64,000 nt of DNA from Geodermatophilus pulveris (GTDB lineage Bacteria > Actinomycetota > Actinomycetes > Mycobacteriales > Geodermatophilaceae), in assembly GCF_900188375.1 (NCBI RefSeq), contig NZ_FZOO01000010.1:1-64000 (forward strand), written 5' to 3'. This document shows, piece after piece, positions 34,964 to 44,389 of this stretch. Position numbers and translations under genes: made by a program. Under the pieces are notes generated by a model, which worked only from the letters and a program-made list of their open reading frames with translations, did no database searches and had not been told where the DNA came from. The number at the start of each line of letters is the position of its first letter. The stretch's first letter is position 1.

Positions 34964-35060
34964 GGTCTCCCGCTTCGACGAGGTGGCACGGAACTGGACC
35001 CGGCCGGGGGCGCGGACGCGGCCGGCGGTGACGGTGGCGCTGGCGGTGGCGGGTGCGCGG

Positions 35061-36113
35061 TCACGGGACCACCGGCCGCACCTCGGCGAAGTGGCAGGCG
35101 CTGGGGTGGCCGTGGCCGAAGCGGTCGACCAGCGCCGGCTCCTCCTCCGCGCAGATCGGCTCGGCGCGGGGGCAGCGGGTGCGGAAGTTGCAGCCCGAGG
35201 GCGGGGCGGCCGGGCTGGGCACGTCGCCGGTGAGCACGATCCGCTGCCGGGCGCCCCGCTTGGCCGGGTCGGGGATGGGCACCGCCGACAGCAGCGCCTG
35301 CGTGTAGGGGTGGGTGGGGGTGCCGTAGATGTCCGCGCGGTCGCCGATCTCCACGATCTTGCCCAGGTACATGACCGCGACCCGGGTGGAGATGTGCCGG
35401 ACGACGGACAGGTCGTGGGCGATGAACACGAACGCCAGCCCCAGCCGCGCCTGCAGCTCCTGGAGCAGGTTGACCACCTGCGCCTGGATGGACACGTCCA
35501 GCGCGGAGACCGGCTCGTCGAGGACCAGCACCTGCGGGTCCAGGGCCAGGGCCCGGGCGATCCCGATCCGCTGCCGCTGCCCGCCGGAGAACTCGTGCGG
35601 GTAGCGGTCGGCCTGCTCGGTGCTCAGCCCCACGCCGGCCAGCAGCTCGTCGACCCGGGAGCGCAGCTCGGCCCCGGCGGCCAGGCCGTGGATGCGCAGC
35701 GGCTCGCCCACGATGGCGCGCACCGTCATGCGGGGGTTGAGCGAGGTGTAGGGGTCCTGGAAGACGAACTGCATCTCCCGGCGGACGGCCTTCATCTGCC
35801 GGCGGCTCAGCCCGGTGATGTCCGTGCCCTTGAACAGCACCCGCCCCGCGGTGGGCTCCAGCAGCTTGACGATGGTCCGCCCGGCGGTGGTCTTGCCGCA
35901 GCCGGACTCCCCCACCAGGCCCAGCGTCTCGCCGGCGGCCACCTGGAGGCTCACGCCGTCCACCGCGTAGACCGTGCCGACCTGCCGCCGGGTCACCCCG
36001 CCGCGGATCGGGAAGTGCGTCTTGAGGTCCTCGACCCGCAGGATCTCCTCGCCGCGGCCGACCCGCTCGTGCAGGTCCCGCGGCGGCGCGTCGGGCACCG
36101 TCGGGGTGCTCAC
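35061..36113 (-). CDS. Dipeptide-type ABC transporter ATPase (DppF/OppF-like)
   Basis: A 350-aa ATPase. Walker [13 protein letters not shown], signature [15 protein letters not shown], Walker [14 protein letters not shown]-loop IAHDLSVV. The C-terminal Cys motif [15 protein letters not shown] is typical of oligopeptide ATPases and may hold a 4Fe-4S cluster. GTG at 36113 overlaps the stop of the upstream ATPase gene by 4 bases. It energises import together with the DppD-like subunit. Confidence 0.9.
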   Translation of the reverse strand: MSTPTVPDAPPRDLHERVGRGEEILRVEDLKTHFPIRGGVTRRQVGTVYAVDGVSLQVAAGETLGLVGESGCGKTTAGRTIVKLLEPTAGRVLFKGTDITGLSRRQMKAVRREMQFVFQDPYTSLNPRMTVRAIVGEPLRIHGLAAGAELRSRVDELLAGVGLSTEQADRYPHEFSGGQRQRIGIARALALDPQVLVLDEPVSALDVSIQAQVVNLLQELQARLGLAFVFIAHDLSVVRHISTRVAVMYLGKIVEIGDRADIYGTPTHPYTQALLSAVPIPDPAKRGARQRIVLTGDVPSPAAPPSGCNFRTRCPRAEPICAEEEPALVDRFGHGHPSACHFAEVRPVVP

Positions 36114-37153
36114 CGGCCGGCGCTCCCCGGGTCGGCGCCCATCGCCCGGGACACCTCGGCCATCGCGGCGGGGACCTCCTCGGCGAAGTGGCAGGCCGAC
36201 TGCTGCCCGCCGCCGACGTCGTAGAGCGGGGGCACCTGGGTGCGGCAGACCTCGCGTCCCCGCGACACCCGGCAGCGCGGGTGGAACGAGCAGCCCGTCG
36301 GCAGGTCGATGAGGCTCGGCGGCGAGCCGGGGATGGGGTCCAGCCGCTCCAGCTCGACGTCCAGCCGGGGCAGGCTGGTCATCAGCCCGAGGGTGTAGGG
36401 GTGCCGGGGCGCGGCGAAGACGGTCCGCACGTCGGCGACCTCGACCACCTTGCCGCCGTACATGACGACCACCCGGTCGGCGTGCTCGGCGATCACGCCC
36501 AGGTCGTGGGTGATCAGCACCGTCGCCGCGTTGGTCCGGTCCCGGGCGGCCCGCAGCACCTCCAGGACCTGCGCCTGGATGGTCACGTCCAGCGCGGTGG
36601 TCGGCTCGTCGGCGATGAGCACCGTCGGGTCGTTGGCGATGGCCATCGCGATCATGGCCCGCTGGCGCATGCCGCCGGAGAACTCGTGCGGGTACTGGTC
36701 GTAGCGGCCCTCGGGGTTCGGGACGCCGACCAGGGCGAGCAGCTCGACGGTGCGGGCGCGGGCGCGCTCGCGGCCCAGGCCGCGGTCGTGCAGCAGCAGC
36801 GCCTCGGCGATCTGCCGGCCCACGCTGAGCACCGGGTTCAGGCTGGTCATCGGGTCCTGGAAGACCATGCCGATCCGGCTGCCGCGCAGCTGCCGCAGCT
36901 CCCGCGCCGGCATGGTGCGCAGGTCCCGGTCCTCGAACAGGATCTCGCCGGCCACCACCCGCCCGGGCGGGCTCGGGACCAGTCCGAGGATCGACATCGC
37001 GGTGACGCTCTTGCCCGACCCGGACTCGCCGACGACCCCCAGCGTCTCGCCGGGGTACAGGTCCCAGCTGACGTCGTTGACGGCCTTCACGACCCCGGCC
37101 GGGGTGACGAATTCCGTCGTCAACCCCCGGATGGAGAGAACGGGACTGCTCAC
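36110..37153 (-). CDS. Dipeptide-type ABC transporter ATPase (DppD/OppD-like)
   Basis: A 347-aa ATPase. Walker [14 protein letters not shown], signature [16 protein letters not shown], Walker [14 protein letters not shown]-loop [14 protein letters not shown], and the C-terminal [16 protein letters not shown] cysteine motif. The GTG at 37153 is chosen because GAGGAGG lies 8 bases upstream and the domain starts at [13 protein letters not shown]; a start at 37219 would add 22 residues without support. First gene of the seven-gene operon that runs to 29271. Confidence 0.9.
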   Translation of the reverse strand: MSSPVLSIRGLTTEFVTPAGVVKAVNDVSWDLYPGETLGVVGESGSGKSVTAMSILGLVPSPPGRVVAGEILFEDRDLRTMPARELRQLRGSRIGMVFQDPMTSLNPVLSVGRQIAEALLLHDRGLGRERARARTVELLALVGVPNPEGRYDQYPHEFSGGMRQRAMIAMAIANDPTVLIADEPTTALDVTIQAQVLEVLRAARDRTNAATVLITHDLGVIAEHADRVVVMYGGKVVEVADVRTVFAAPRHPYTLGLMTSLPRLDVELERLDPIPGSPPSLIDLPTGCSFHPRCRVSRGREVCRTQVPPLYDVGGGQQSACHFAEEVPAAMAEVSRAMGADPGSAGR

Positions 37154-37301
37154 CAACAGCGCCTCCTCGACCGATCCGTGGCTGAAAGCTAGGGCACGAC
37201 GGGGTCCTGTGGGTGACATCGGGATAACAGCGGCGGGTCCTGGCTGTGGGTGACCGGTGTCACACGGCTGGGTGACGGGGCACAGGGTGCCGGGGCGCCG
37301 C

Positions 37302-38321
37302 TCACCGCCCGGGCGACACCGGCTCGCGCCAGACGTCCATCCGCACGGTCCCCGTCGCCCGCCCGGCGGCGTCCAGCAGCCGCCCCATCCGCTTCACCGA
37401 GCGGAGCACGACCAGCCGGTCGACCACGTCGACCTCGGGCACCTGGTGCACCAGGTCCTGCTCGAAGCGGTGCACCTCCTCCAGGGAGGGCAGCCAGGCG
37501 ATCACCAGCATGCTGGGCGTGCCGGCGAGGGTGGCCGACAGGCGCACCTGCTGCAGCCGGCCCAGCCGGGCGGCCGCGTCGTCCAGCCGGCTCGCCGGCG
37601 CGTCGGCGGACAGGACGACCATCACCGGGAGCCCGGCCAGCGGGGCCGCCACGTCGGTGCGCAGCAGGACCGCCCCTGAGCTGATCAGCCGGTCGACCCG
37701 GCGGCGCGCCGTGGGCTGGCTGATGCCGGTCAGCTGGGCCAGCGTGGCGAACGAGGCCCGGCCGTCCTCCCCCAGCGCCGACATGAGGTCCCGGTCCACC
37801 TCGTCCAGCACCGCGGGCCGGATGGCCGGCATGGCGTTCCCGTTGCCGGTCGAGGGCAGCACGCCCAGCCGCCAGGTGCTGCCCTCGGCGTACAGCCGGG
37901 TGGCGATCCGGGCGCGGGTGCCGGTCACGCCGGGCACCCGGTCCAGCCGCTCGAGCAGGTACCGCCCCAGGGTGGGCAGGTCGACCGCCGCCACGGTCAG
38001 CAGCAGGTCCCGGCCGCCGGCGGTGATGTCGACCGACAGCGCGTGCGCGTCACCGGCCAGCTCGTGCGCCACCCGGGTCTTCTCGCTCGGCGTGCAGGTC
38101 ACGTCGACGTAGGCGAGCACCTGCGCGTGGTACGACCCGGGCCCGGGGGTGCCGGTGATCCACGCCGCGCCGGTCGACCGCAGCCGCTCCCAGCGACGGG
38201 ACGCGGTGACCGCGTTGGTGCCGACCACGTCGGCCACCGACGTCCACGGCGCCCGGGGATCGCGTTGCAGCGCCTCGACCAGGGCCAGGTCGTCCTCGTC
38301 CAGCACAACCGATCCCGACAC
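37302..38321 (-). CDS. Two-domain Lrp/AsnC-family regulator
   Basis: A 339-aa protein with two consecutive Lrp-like units: HTH (DEDDLALVEALQRDPRAPW) plus ligand domain, residues 1-150, then a second HTH (LDEVDRDLMSALGEDGRASF) plus ligand domain from about 170. Doubled Lrp proteins are common in actinobacteria. GTG start at 38321. It is flanked by the peptide ABC operon on one side and a divergent M20 amidohydrolase on the other, so it probably controls one or both in response to an amino acid. Confidence 0.9.
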   Translation of the reverse strand: MSGSVVLDEDDLALVEALQRDPRAPWTSVADVVGTNAVTASRRWERLRSTGAAWITGTPGPGSYHAQVLAYVDVTCTPSEKTRVAHELAGDAHALSVDITAGGRDLLLTVAAVDLPTLGRYLLERLDRVPGVTGTRARIATRLYAEGSTWRLGVLPSTGNGNAMPAIRPAVLDEVDRDLMSALGEDGRASFATLAQLTGISQPTARRRVDRLISSGAVLLRTDVAAPLAGLPVMVVLSADAPASRLDDAAARLGRLQQVRLSATLAGTPSMLVIAWLPSLEEVHRFEQDLVHQVPEVDVVDRLVVLRSVKRMGRLLDAAGRATGTVRMDVWREPVSPGR

Positions 38322-38411
38322 CGGGCGAGCCTCCCATGACCGATGCCTGCAAATCCGAGCCGTCGCGGCGGCGCACTCCTACCGTGCGGGCATGGACTCG
38401 GAGGATGCCGC

Positions 38412-39629
38412 GTGACCCGGTCGGAGACGCTGCGCGAGGACGCCCGCGCCCTGCAGGGCGAGCTGGTGGAGCTGCGACACCGGCTGCACCGCCGTCCCGA
38501 GGTGGGCCTGCACCTGCCGCGCACCCAGGAGACGGTGCTGGCCGCGCTGGACGGCCTGGACCTGGAGGTGTCCACCGGCACCTCGACGACGTCGGTGACC
38601 GCGGTGCTGCGCGGCGGGCGGCCGGGACCCGCCGTCCTGCTCCGGGGCGACATGGACGCGCTGCCCGTGCAGGAGGAGACGGGGCTGGACTACAGCAGCG
38701 AGGTCGACGGCGTGATGCACGCCTGCGGCCACGACCTGCACACGGCGATGCTGGTGGGCGCCGCGCGGCTGCTGCACGCGCACCGCGACACCCTGGCCGG
38801 CGACGTCGTCCTCATGTTCCAGCCCGGTGAGGAGGGGTGGGACGGCGCCGGGCACATGCTCGCCGAGGGCGTCCTCGACGCCGCCGGGCAGCGGGTGTCG
38901 TCGGCCTACGGCATGCACGTCATGTCGGCGGTGCACCCGCACGGGGAGTTCACCACCCGGCCGGGCACGCTCATGGCGGCCAGCGACGAGCTCCGGGTGA
39001 CCGTGCGTGGCGAGGGCGGCCACGGGTCGGCGCCGCACCTGGCGCGCGACCCGATCACGGTGGCCGCGCAGCTGGTCGGCGACCTGCAGACGATGGTGAC
39101 CCGCACCTTCGACGTCTTCGACCCGGTGGTGGTGACCGTCGGGCTGTTCCGGGGCGGGACGAAGCGCAACATCATCCCGGACGAGGCGAGCTTCCAGGCG
39201 ACGGTCCGCACCTTCTCCGCCGCGGCCCGCGAGCGGGTCCGGGAGGCGTCGGTGCGGCTGTGCGAGTCGGTGGCCGCCGGCTACGGCCTGACCGCCGACG
39301 TGGAGTTCATCGAGGAGTACCCGGTGACCGTCAACGCCCCCGACCACGCCGCCTTCGCCGCCGGGGTGGCGGCGGAGGTCTTCGGTGAGCAGCGGTACGC
39401 CCCGCGGGTGTCCCCGCTCACCGGCTCCGAGGACTTCTCCCGCGTGCTCGAGGAGGTCCCCGGCTGCTACGTCTTCCTCGGCGCCGCCGTCGGCGGGGAC
39501 CACCGGACCGCGCCGAACAACCACAGCCCGCGCGCCCGGTTCAGCGACGACGTCCTGTCCGACGGCGTGCTGCTGCACGCCGAGCTCGCCGCCCGCGCGC
39601 TGGACCGGGACGCCGCCGCGGCCGGCTGA
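38412..39629 (+). CDS. M20D amidohydrolase (hippurate / IAA-amino-acid hydrolase type)
   Basis: A 405-aa metallo-amidohydrolase. Metal ligands: Cys/His in HACGHDLHTAMLVG, Glu in QPGEEGWDGAGHM, His in a later loop, and the C-terminal ligand in PLTGSEDFSRVL; the lid domain holds GEGGHGSAPHLARDPI. Enzymes of this group cleave N-acyl or N-aryl-acyl amino acids. GTG at 38412 lies 90 bases from the divergent Lrp start; the earlier in-frame ATG at 38343 would place the start inside that regulatory gap. Likely works on N-acyl amino acids brought in by the neighbouring transporter. Confidence 0.85.
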   Translation: MTRSETLREDARALQGELVELRHRLHRRPEVGLHLPRTQETVLAALDGLDLEVSTGTSTTSVTAVLRGGRPGPAVLLRGDMDALPVQEETGLDYSSEVDGVMHACGHDLHTAMLVGAARLLHAHRDTLAGDVVLMFQPGEEGWDGAGHMLAEGVLDAAGQRVSSAYGMHVMSAVHPHGEFTTRPGTLMAASDELRVTVRGEGGHGSAPHLARDPITVAAQLVGDLQTMVTRTFDVFDPVVVTVGLFRGGTKRNIIPDEASFQATVRTFSAAARERVREASVRLCESVAAGYGLTADVEFIEEYPVTVNAPDHAAFAAGVAAEVFGEQRYAPRVSPLTGSEDFSRVLEEVPGCYVFLGAAVGGDHRTAPNNHSPRARFSDDVLSDGVLLHAELAARALDRDAAAAG

Positions 39630-39691
39630 CACCGGCAGCCGCGGGTGCGAGGTGAGCCGGCCCGCGTCCCCCGGCAGGGGGCAGTTGCGCC

Positions 39692-40441
39692 TCAGACCAC
39701 GCGGATCCGCAGCCGGCGGAAGCCCCTGCCCTTGTTCTCCATCTTGACCACCTCGACCCGGCCGACCATCGCGGTCGAGGCGACGTGCGTGCCGCCGTCG
39801 GCCTGGGTGTCCAGGCCGACGATGTCGACGATGCGGACCACCTCGATGTCCGGCGGCAGCAGGTCGGTCGCGGTGCGGATCAGGTCGGGGATGGCGTAGG
39901 CCTGCTCGCGCGGCAGCGTCCGGACCTCGATCCGCCGGTCGGCGGCGAGCTCGGCGTTGACCGCCTCGGCGACCCGGTCCTTGAAGTCCGGCGGGACCTC
40001 CGGCAGGTCGAAGTCCATCCGGGCGACGAGCGGCTCCATGTTCCCGCCGGTGACCTTCGCGCCGAAGTCGCGCAGCACGACGCCGGTGAGCACGTGCAGG
40101 CCGGAGTGGGTGCGCATCAGCGCGGTGCGCCGCTCGTCGTCCAGGGCGCCGCGGACGGCGGTGCCCGGCGGCGGCAGCGGGTCGCCCTCGACCGGGACGA
40201 GGTAGAGCTCGTCGCCCTTGCGGGTGCCGGCGATCCGGGTGCGGACGCCGCCCCACAGCAGCACGCCCTCGTCCGGCGGCTGCCCGCCCCCGCCGGGGTA
40301 GAAGGCGCTGCGGTCCAGCACGATGCCCTGCTCGGCGTCGGACGCGACGACGGTGGCGTCCCACTCCCGCACGGTGGCGTCGGCGAGGTCCAGGCGGTGG
40401 GTGTGCCCGTGTCGGTCGCTCAGGCTGCTCACCCCCCGCAT
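39692..40441 (-). CDS. Alanyl-tRNA editing protein AlaX
   Basis: A 249-aa free-standing editing domain related to AlaRS. SAFYPGGGGQPPDEG opens the fold, the zinc motif HxxxH is in MRTHSGLHVLTG, and the C-terminal part reads QADGGTHVAST (the AlaRS cysteine of CGGTHV is Asp here, as in some AlaX proteins). It deacylates Ser- or Gly-tRNA(Ala). ATG at 40441 is used; a GTG three codons in is possible. A strong hairpin separates it from the gene upstream. Confidence 0.85.
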   Translation of the reverse strand: MRGVSSLSDRHGHTHRLDLADATVREWDATVVASDAEQGIVLDRSAFYPGGGGQPPDEGVLLWGGVRTRIAGTRKGDELYLVPVEGDPLPPPGTAVRGALDDERRTALMRTHSGLHVLTGVVLRDFGAKVTGGNMEPLVARMDFDLPEVPPDFKDRVAEAVNAELAADRRIEVRTLPREQAYAIPDLIRTATDLLPPDIEVVRIVDIVGLDTQADGGTHVASTAMVGRVEVVKMENKGRGFRRLRIRVV

Positions 40442-40449
40442 GCTGCCCG

Positions 40450-40486
40450 CCCGGGGTGGACGACGGCCACCGCCGTCCACCCCGGG
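40450..40486 (-). terminator. 13-bp stem hairpin between two minus-strand genes
   Basis: CCCGGGGTGGACG (40450-40462) pairs perfectly with 40474-40486 around an 11-base loop. It lies 7 bases beyond the stop of the 160-aa hypothetical gene and just before the AlaX start, so it probably ends the upstream transcript. Confidence 0.6.
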
Positions 40487-40493
40487 ACCGGGG

Positions 40494-40976
40494 TCAGGCC
40501 GCCTGGCTCAGGTTCCGCAGGCTGCCGGCCATGGTGAGGGCCAGCCGGCGGGTGACCCGGAGGCCCTGGTCGGCCAGGCCGTAGGTCGCCTCGATGACGT
40601 CCTCCGGGCGCACGAGGACGGCCGGGACGACGCTGCGGACGATCGTCGTGATGCCCTGCACGACGCCGGTGACGGCGTCCTCGCTGCTGCGCGTGGCCCG
40701 CTCCAGGTGCCGGCGGGCCTCCTCCTGCTCCTGCTCGCGCAGCTCGGCCGCCAGGTCGGCCCGGGTGGAGGTGACCAGCCGGCCGGTGCGCTCGTCGGCG
40801 TCGCCGCCGTCCTGCGCCCGGGCCGCCAGGTCGCCGGCGACCAGCTGCCGGGCGCGCTGCGCCACGTCCTGCTGGGTGCGGGCGAGCTCGCCGAACTCCC
40901 GGTCGGACCCGCCCTGGTGCTCCTCGGCCTCGGGGGTGTGGGTGGTCTGCTCGGTCGTGGTGTCCGTGTCGGTCAT
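40494..40976 (-). CDS. Hypothetical acidic coiled-coil protein
   Basis: A 160-aa soluble protein, not recognised. Thr/Glu-rich start, a long charged helix (about residues 60-100, RADLAAELREQEQEEARRHL), and a C-terminal amphipathic half containing VVQGITTIVRSVVPAVLVRP. The organisation resembles a phasin- or scaffold-like helical protein, without specific matches. ATG at 40976 follows GCAGGAGGACCC; the in-frame ATG at 41036 lacks a ribosome site. Confidence 0.6.
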   Translation of the reverse strand: MTDTDTTTEQTTHTPEAEEHQGGSDREFGELARTQQDVAQRARQLVAGDLAARAQDGGDADERTGRLVTSTRADLAAELREQEQEEARRHLERATRSSEDAVTGVVQGITTIVRSVVPAVLVRPEDVIEATYGLADQGLRVTRRLALTMAGSLRNLSQAA

Positions 40977-41102
40977 GGGTCCTCCTGCGCTCGTGCGGTC
41001 GGGAACCCGAGCGTCGGCGCGGCAGGTGAACGACACCCGCGCCGACGGCGCAACGCCGGGCGAGGGCGCGAGGAACTCCGGGGCGCGCGGGTGACCCGGC
41101 TC

Positions 41103-42440
41103 TCAGCGGGTTGCGCCGGCTGCCGCGACCAGCGCGACGGTCTGGTCGACGACGGCCTCCCGGTCGGCCTCGAACTCCGGGCTGGTCAGGACGGCGGGGT
41201 CCGCCGGGTACTCCAGCGCCGAGATGTGCAGGTGACCGCCGGGGACGTCCCAGGCCTGCAGGCCGATCCGCAGCCGGTTGGAGCGGTACATGCTCTCGTT
41301 GGGCAGGTAGCTGCCGCCCGGGCCGGACGCCGCGGTGGAGCCCTCCGACGGGTCGTCCTGGCAGCGCACCGCCGAGGGGGTCGGGAAGGTGCCGGCCGGC
41401 CACTCGCAGATGCCGTCGTTGAGCACCACCGGCCACGGCCCGGTCCCGGCGTCGATCATCGCCTGGTGGGGCAGGGTCGTCTCGATCCACTGCGGCGAGT
41501 CGAACGGCTGCGGCCAGTGCGACGGCCGGGAGACCGGCCCGAACAGCGTGTTCCGGTTGTTGTCCGGGGAGCCGCCGCGGGCGTTGGCGGCCCACTGCTC
41601 GACGTCCATCCGCCCGCGGGAGGTCTGGCTGATCGTCATGATCAGGTCGGCGCGGTCCTCCCCCGGGACGAGGACCTGGCCGAAGGCGTCCTCGACCACA
41701 CCCTGGTCGAAGTCGGTCCAGTTGACCGGGAACACGACCGACTGCACGACGACCGGGCCGTCCGCGGTCTCCAGCCGCCGTCCGTCGAGCTGCAGCGCCG
41801 TGGCGCCCGAGGGGTTGGAGTTCCGCAGGCTCGCGTCGAGGCTGTACGTGTCGAAGCCGCTGATCATCACGCGGCGGGCGTCCCCGGCGTCCTCCGGCCA
41901 GGCCACCGTGGTGATCCCCCGCGAGGAGCGGTCCAGGACGTGCACCAGCGCGTTGCGCTGGATCCCGGTGAGCTCGAAGGGCGCCTCGTACTGGCGCACC
42001 GCCCGCGTCATGTGCAGCCGGGCCCAGTACAGCGGCCGGTCGTCGTACCGGTCGATCGTGCCGAGCTGCACCTCGCCCTGCGCGCGGGCCACGGCCAGCT
42101 CCCACAGCGCCTCCCCGTGGCGGGCGGCGAGCTCCTCGACCTCGACGAGGGTGCGGGCGGCGCAGAGGTCGTCGGTGAAGGCCGTCACCGCCTCCTCGAA
42201 GCCGGCGGCGCGCAGGAACTGGGCGGCGGCGGACTCCCCGCCCTCGACCAGCGGCAGGCCGATGCGCTGCTCCTCGACGGTGAGCACGCCGGGCCCGCCG
42301 GTGCACGGGGCCGGCGGGACGCCGGTGGCCTCCGTCGCGCCCCCGGAGGGGACGGTCCACAGGGCGAGCGTGGAGCAGGCGACGGCGGTGCACAGGCCGA
42401 CGCGTGCGGCCCGCCTGGACAGGGACCGGTGCTGGGACAT
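41103..42440 (-). CDS. Secreted pyroglutamyl-peptidase-fold protein, nucleophile altered
   Basis: A 445-aa protein with a signal peptide (residues 1-36). Residues 189-410 follow pyroglutamyl peptidase I: VMISGFDTYSLDAS at the start, SQTSRGRMDVEQWAANARGG around the catalytic glutamate (Glu 281), TLPHQAMIDAG, EWPAGTF, and GHLHISALEYP with the catalytic histidine (His 405). In peptidases the loop reads A-G-[TR]-[YF]-x-C; here it is A-G-T-F-P-T, so the nucleophile position seems to be Thr 354. A 150-residue N-terminal region is extra. ATG at 42440 follows GGAGGTCCGC. Cys 345 or Cys 360 could act instead. Confidence 0.75.
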   Translation of the reverse strand: MSQHRSLSRRAARVGLCTAVACSTLALWTVPSGGATEATGVPPAPCTGGPGVLTVEEQRIGLPLVEGGESAAAQFLRAAGFEEAVTAFTDDLCAARTLVEVEELAARHGEALWELAVARAQGEVQLGTIDRYDDRPLYWARLHMTRAVRQYEAPFELTGIQRNALVHVLDRSSRGITTVAWPEDAGDARRVMISGFDTYSLDASLRNSNPSGATALQLDGRRLETADGPVVVQSVVFPVNWTDFDQGVVEDAFGQVLVPGEDRADLIMTISQTSRGRMDVEQWAANARGGSPDNNRNTLFGPVSRPSHWPQPFDSPQWIETTLPHQAMIDAGTGPWPVVLNDGICEWPAGTFPTPSAVRCQDDPSEGSTAASGPGGSYLPNESMYRSNRLRIGLQAWDVPGGHLHISALEYPADPAVLTSPEFEADREAVVDQTVALVAAAGATR

Positions 42441-42649
42441 GCGGACCTCCGCGGTGTCGGGGGGGCCGCGTGCGAGCGCACCGGACCCGCTGCCCCACCC
42501 TCGCACCGCAGCCCGGGGCCCGCAGGCCCGCGGCCGGGCGCACCGGGGCGTTGCCCGCCGGCGGGGGCGGGAGGACCCTGGGCGCCGCGGCGATGCCGCC
42601 GGGGCACCGCCGGCTGGGGACTCCAGCGTCTCGGGAGAGGAGCGGTGCC

Positions 42650-43270
42650 GTGTACGCACGCTCGACGACCATCAGCGGCGACCCGCAGGCCCTCGACAGG
42701 GGGATCGCGTACGTCCGCGACGAGGTGATGCCCGCCGTCCAGGACATGGCCGGCTGCCTCGGCCTGTCCATGCTCGCCGACCGCGGGTCCGGCCGGTGCA
42801 TCGTGACCACGTCCTGGCGCGACCGCGAGGCGATGCAGGCCAGCGCCGAGGGGGTCCGGTCGATGCGCGACCGGGCGGCGGAGGTGTTCGAGGGTGGCTT
42901 CGAGGTGCGCGAGTGGGAGATCGCCGCCATGCACCGCCGGCACGAGGCCCACCACGGCGCCTGCACCCGGGTGACCTGGCTGCGCGGCGAGCCCGACGGC
43001 ATGGAGCGCAGCATCGAGGGGTTCCGGACCACCCTGGCGCCCCGGCTCGACGACCTGCCCGGCTTCTGCAGCGTGAGCCTCATGACGCACACCGCGGAGG
43101 GGATGGCGGTCGCCGCGGTCACCTACGACAGCCGGGAGGACATGGTCGAGACCCGGGGGCAGGCGCAGGCGCTGCGCGACGAGCTGGCCCCCGCCCTGGG
43201 CCTGGCGGTCACCGAGGTCGCCGAGTTCGACCTGGTCCTGGCCCACCTGCGGGTGCCCGAGACCGTGTGA
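42650..43270 (+). CDS. Duplicated dimeric alpha-beta barrel (ABM-like) protein
   Basis: A 206-aa protein made of two ferredoxin-like halves (about 1-100 and 105-206). The first holds GCLGLSMLADRGSGRCIVTT and SWRDREAMQAS; the second FCSVSLMTHTAEGMAVAAVT and YDSREDMVETR. These are the strand-helix patterns of antibiotic-biosynthesis-monooxygenase / EthD-like proteins. It lacks residues that would define a heme or quinone substrate. GTG at 42650 follows GGGAGAGGAGCGG. A hairpin terminator follows the stop. Confidence 0.7.
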   Translation: MYARSTTISGDPQALDRGIAYVRDEVMPAVQDMAGCLGLSMLADRGSGRCIVTTSWRDREAMQASAEGVRSMRDRAAEVFEGGFEVREWEIAAMHRRHEAHHGACTRVTWLRGEPDGMERSIEGFRTTLAPRLDDLPGFCSVSLMTHTAEGMAVAAVTYDSREDMVETRGQAQALRDELAPALGLAVTEVAEFDLVLAHLRVPETV

Positions 43271-43277
43271 GCCGACG

Positions 43278-43312
43278 CCGCGCGCTGCCTCCCGCGCGGG
43301 GGCGGCGCGCGG
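43278..43312. terminator. 12-bp hairpin between convergent genes
   Basis: CCGCGCGCTGCC (43278-43289) pairs with 43301-43312 with one T-G wobble; the loop TCCCGCGCGGG is itself partly palindromic. It sits 8 bases after the ABM-like stop and before the acyl-CoA dehydrogenase stop, serving both strands. Confidence 0.6.
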
Positions 43313-43315
43313 CCG

Positions 43316-44389
43316 CTAGACCACCCGGGTGAGCGCCGGCCAGAGCTCGTCGCCGCCCCGGGACAGCAGCCCCGCGCCGAGCACCCGCGACCAGGTCAGC
43401 TCCGAGCCGGCCTCGTCGCGCCAGGACCACAGCCGCCGCGTGAGGTGGTGCAGCCGGTACTCCTGGGTGAACCCGATCGCGCCGTGCACCTGGTGCGCCA
43501 GCCGGGCCACCACCTCCACGGCCGCCCCCGCGCGCACCTTGGCCGCCGCCGCGGCCAGCACGACGTCCTCGTCGCGCTCCAGCACGTGGACGGCGGCGTC
43601 GACCAGCGCGGTCACCGCGGTCACCTCGCCGGCCATCTGCGCCAGCTGCATCTGCACCGACTGGAACTTGCCCAGCGGCCGGCCGAACTGCTGCCGCTCG
43701 CCGGCGTACTGCACCGTCCAGGCCAGGACCCGCTCCAGGGCCGCGCCCAGCTGCACCGCGCGTGCCAGGGCGTAGCGGGCGCGCACCACCGCGGCCTGCT
43801 CGGCGGTCAGCAGCGCCCCGGACGCCGGCGCTCCGGCCAGCACCAGGGAGCCGCGCGGCTCCCCGGCCAGGTTGCGCGCGTCGCTGGTCGCCAGCCCCTG
43901 GGCGTCGACCAGGGCGAGCACCGCGCCGTCGATGCCCTCGGGCGCGGCGGCCAGGACGGCGACGTGGCGGGCCACCCCGGCCCAGGCGACATCGGTCGCG
44001 GTGCCGGTGAGCGTCCAGCGCCCCGGCCCGTCGCCGTCGTCGGACGGCGCGGCGGTGACCGCCCCGGCGACCGCCAGGGTCAGCGGCTCGGCCGGGTCGG
44101 GCAGGTCCAGCCCGGCGGCCAGCAGCGCCGGCCCCGCGACCAGCAGCTGCTCGGCCACCGGCACCGCCCCGGCGCCGGAGGCCAGCGTGCGGACGACGGC
44201 GATGGCGTCGGCCAGCTCGCCGCCGGACCCGCCGGCCTCCTCGGGCAGCCCCACGCCGGTGAGCCCCGCCTCGGCGAGGTCGGCCCACAGGCCGGCGTCC
44301 CAGGCGGTGTCCGCGGTCAGCGCGAACGGCTCGTGCCCGGCGAGGACGTCCTGGACGGTCTCGACCACCAGGTCCTGGTCGGAGGCCAT
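43316..44389 (-). CDS. Acyl-CoA dehydrogenase family protein (subunit 2 type)
   Basis: A 357-aa protein with the acyl-CoA dehydrogenase fold: helical N-domain, GVGLPEEAGGSGGELADAIA, FAD-contacting QQFGRPLGKFQSVQMQLAQM near residue 230, and a C-terminal VHGAIGFTQEYRLHHLTRRL. The active-site glutamate position is not obvious, as is common in partner subunits of heteromeric FadE pairs. Its ATG overlaps the stop of the upstream dehydrogenase (TGATG), indicating a two-gene unit that acts as a complex, perhaps on steroid or branched acyl-CoA side chains. Confidence 0.85.
   Translation of the reverse strand: MASDQDLVVETVQDVLAGHEPFALTADTAWDAGLWADLAEAGLTGVGLPEEAGGSGGELADAIAVVRTLASGAGAVPVAEQLLVAGPALLAAGLDLPDPAEPLTLAVAGAVTAAPSDDGDGPGRWTLTGTATDVAWAGVARHVAVLAAAPEGIDGAVLALVDAQGLATSDARNLAGEPRGSLVLAGAPASGALLTAEQAAVVRARYALARAVQLGAALERVLAWTVQYAGERQQFGRPLGKFQSVQMQLAQMAGEVTAVTALVDAAVHVLERDEDVVLAAAAAKVRAGAAVEVVARLAHQVHGAIGFTQEYRLHHLTRRLWSWRDEAGSELTWSRVLGAGLLSRGGDELWPALTRVV

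Noticed and set aside
40494-40976. Phasin assignment
   Set aside because: Only the helical, amphipathic character fits; no phasin motif was seen, so it is left as hypothetical.
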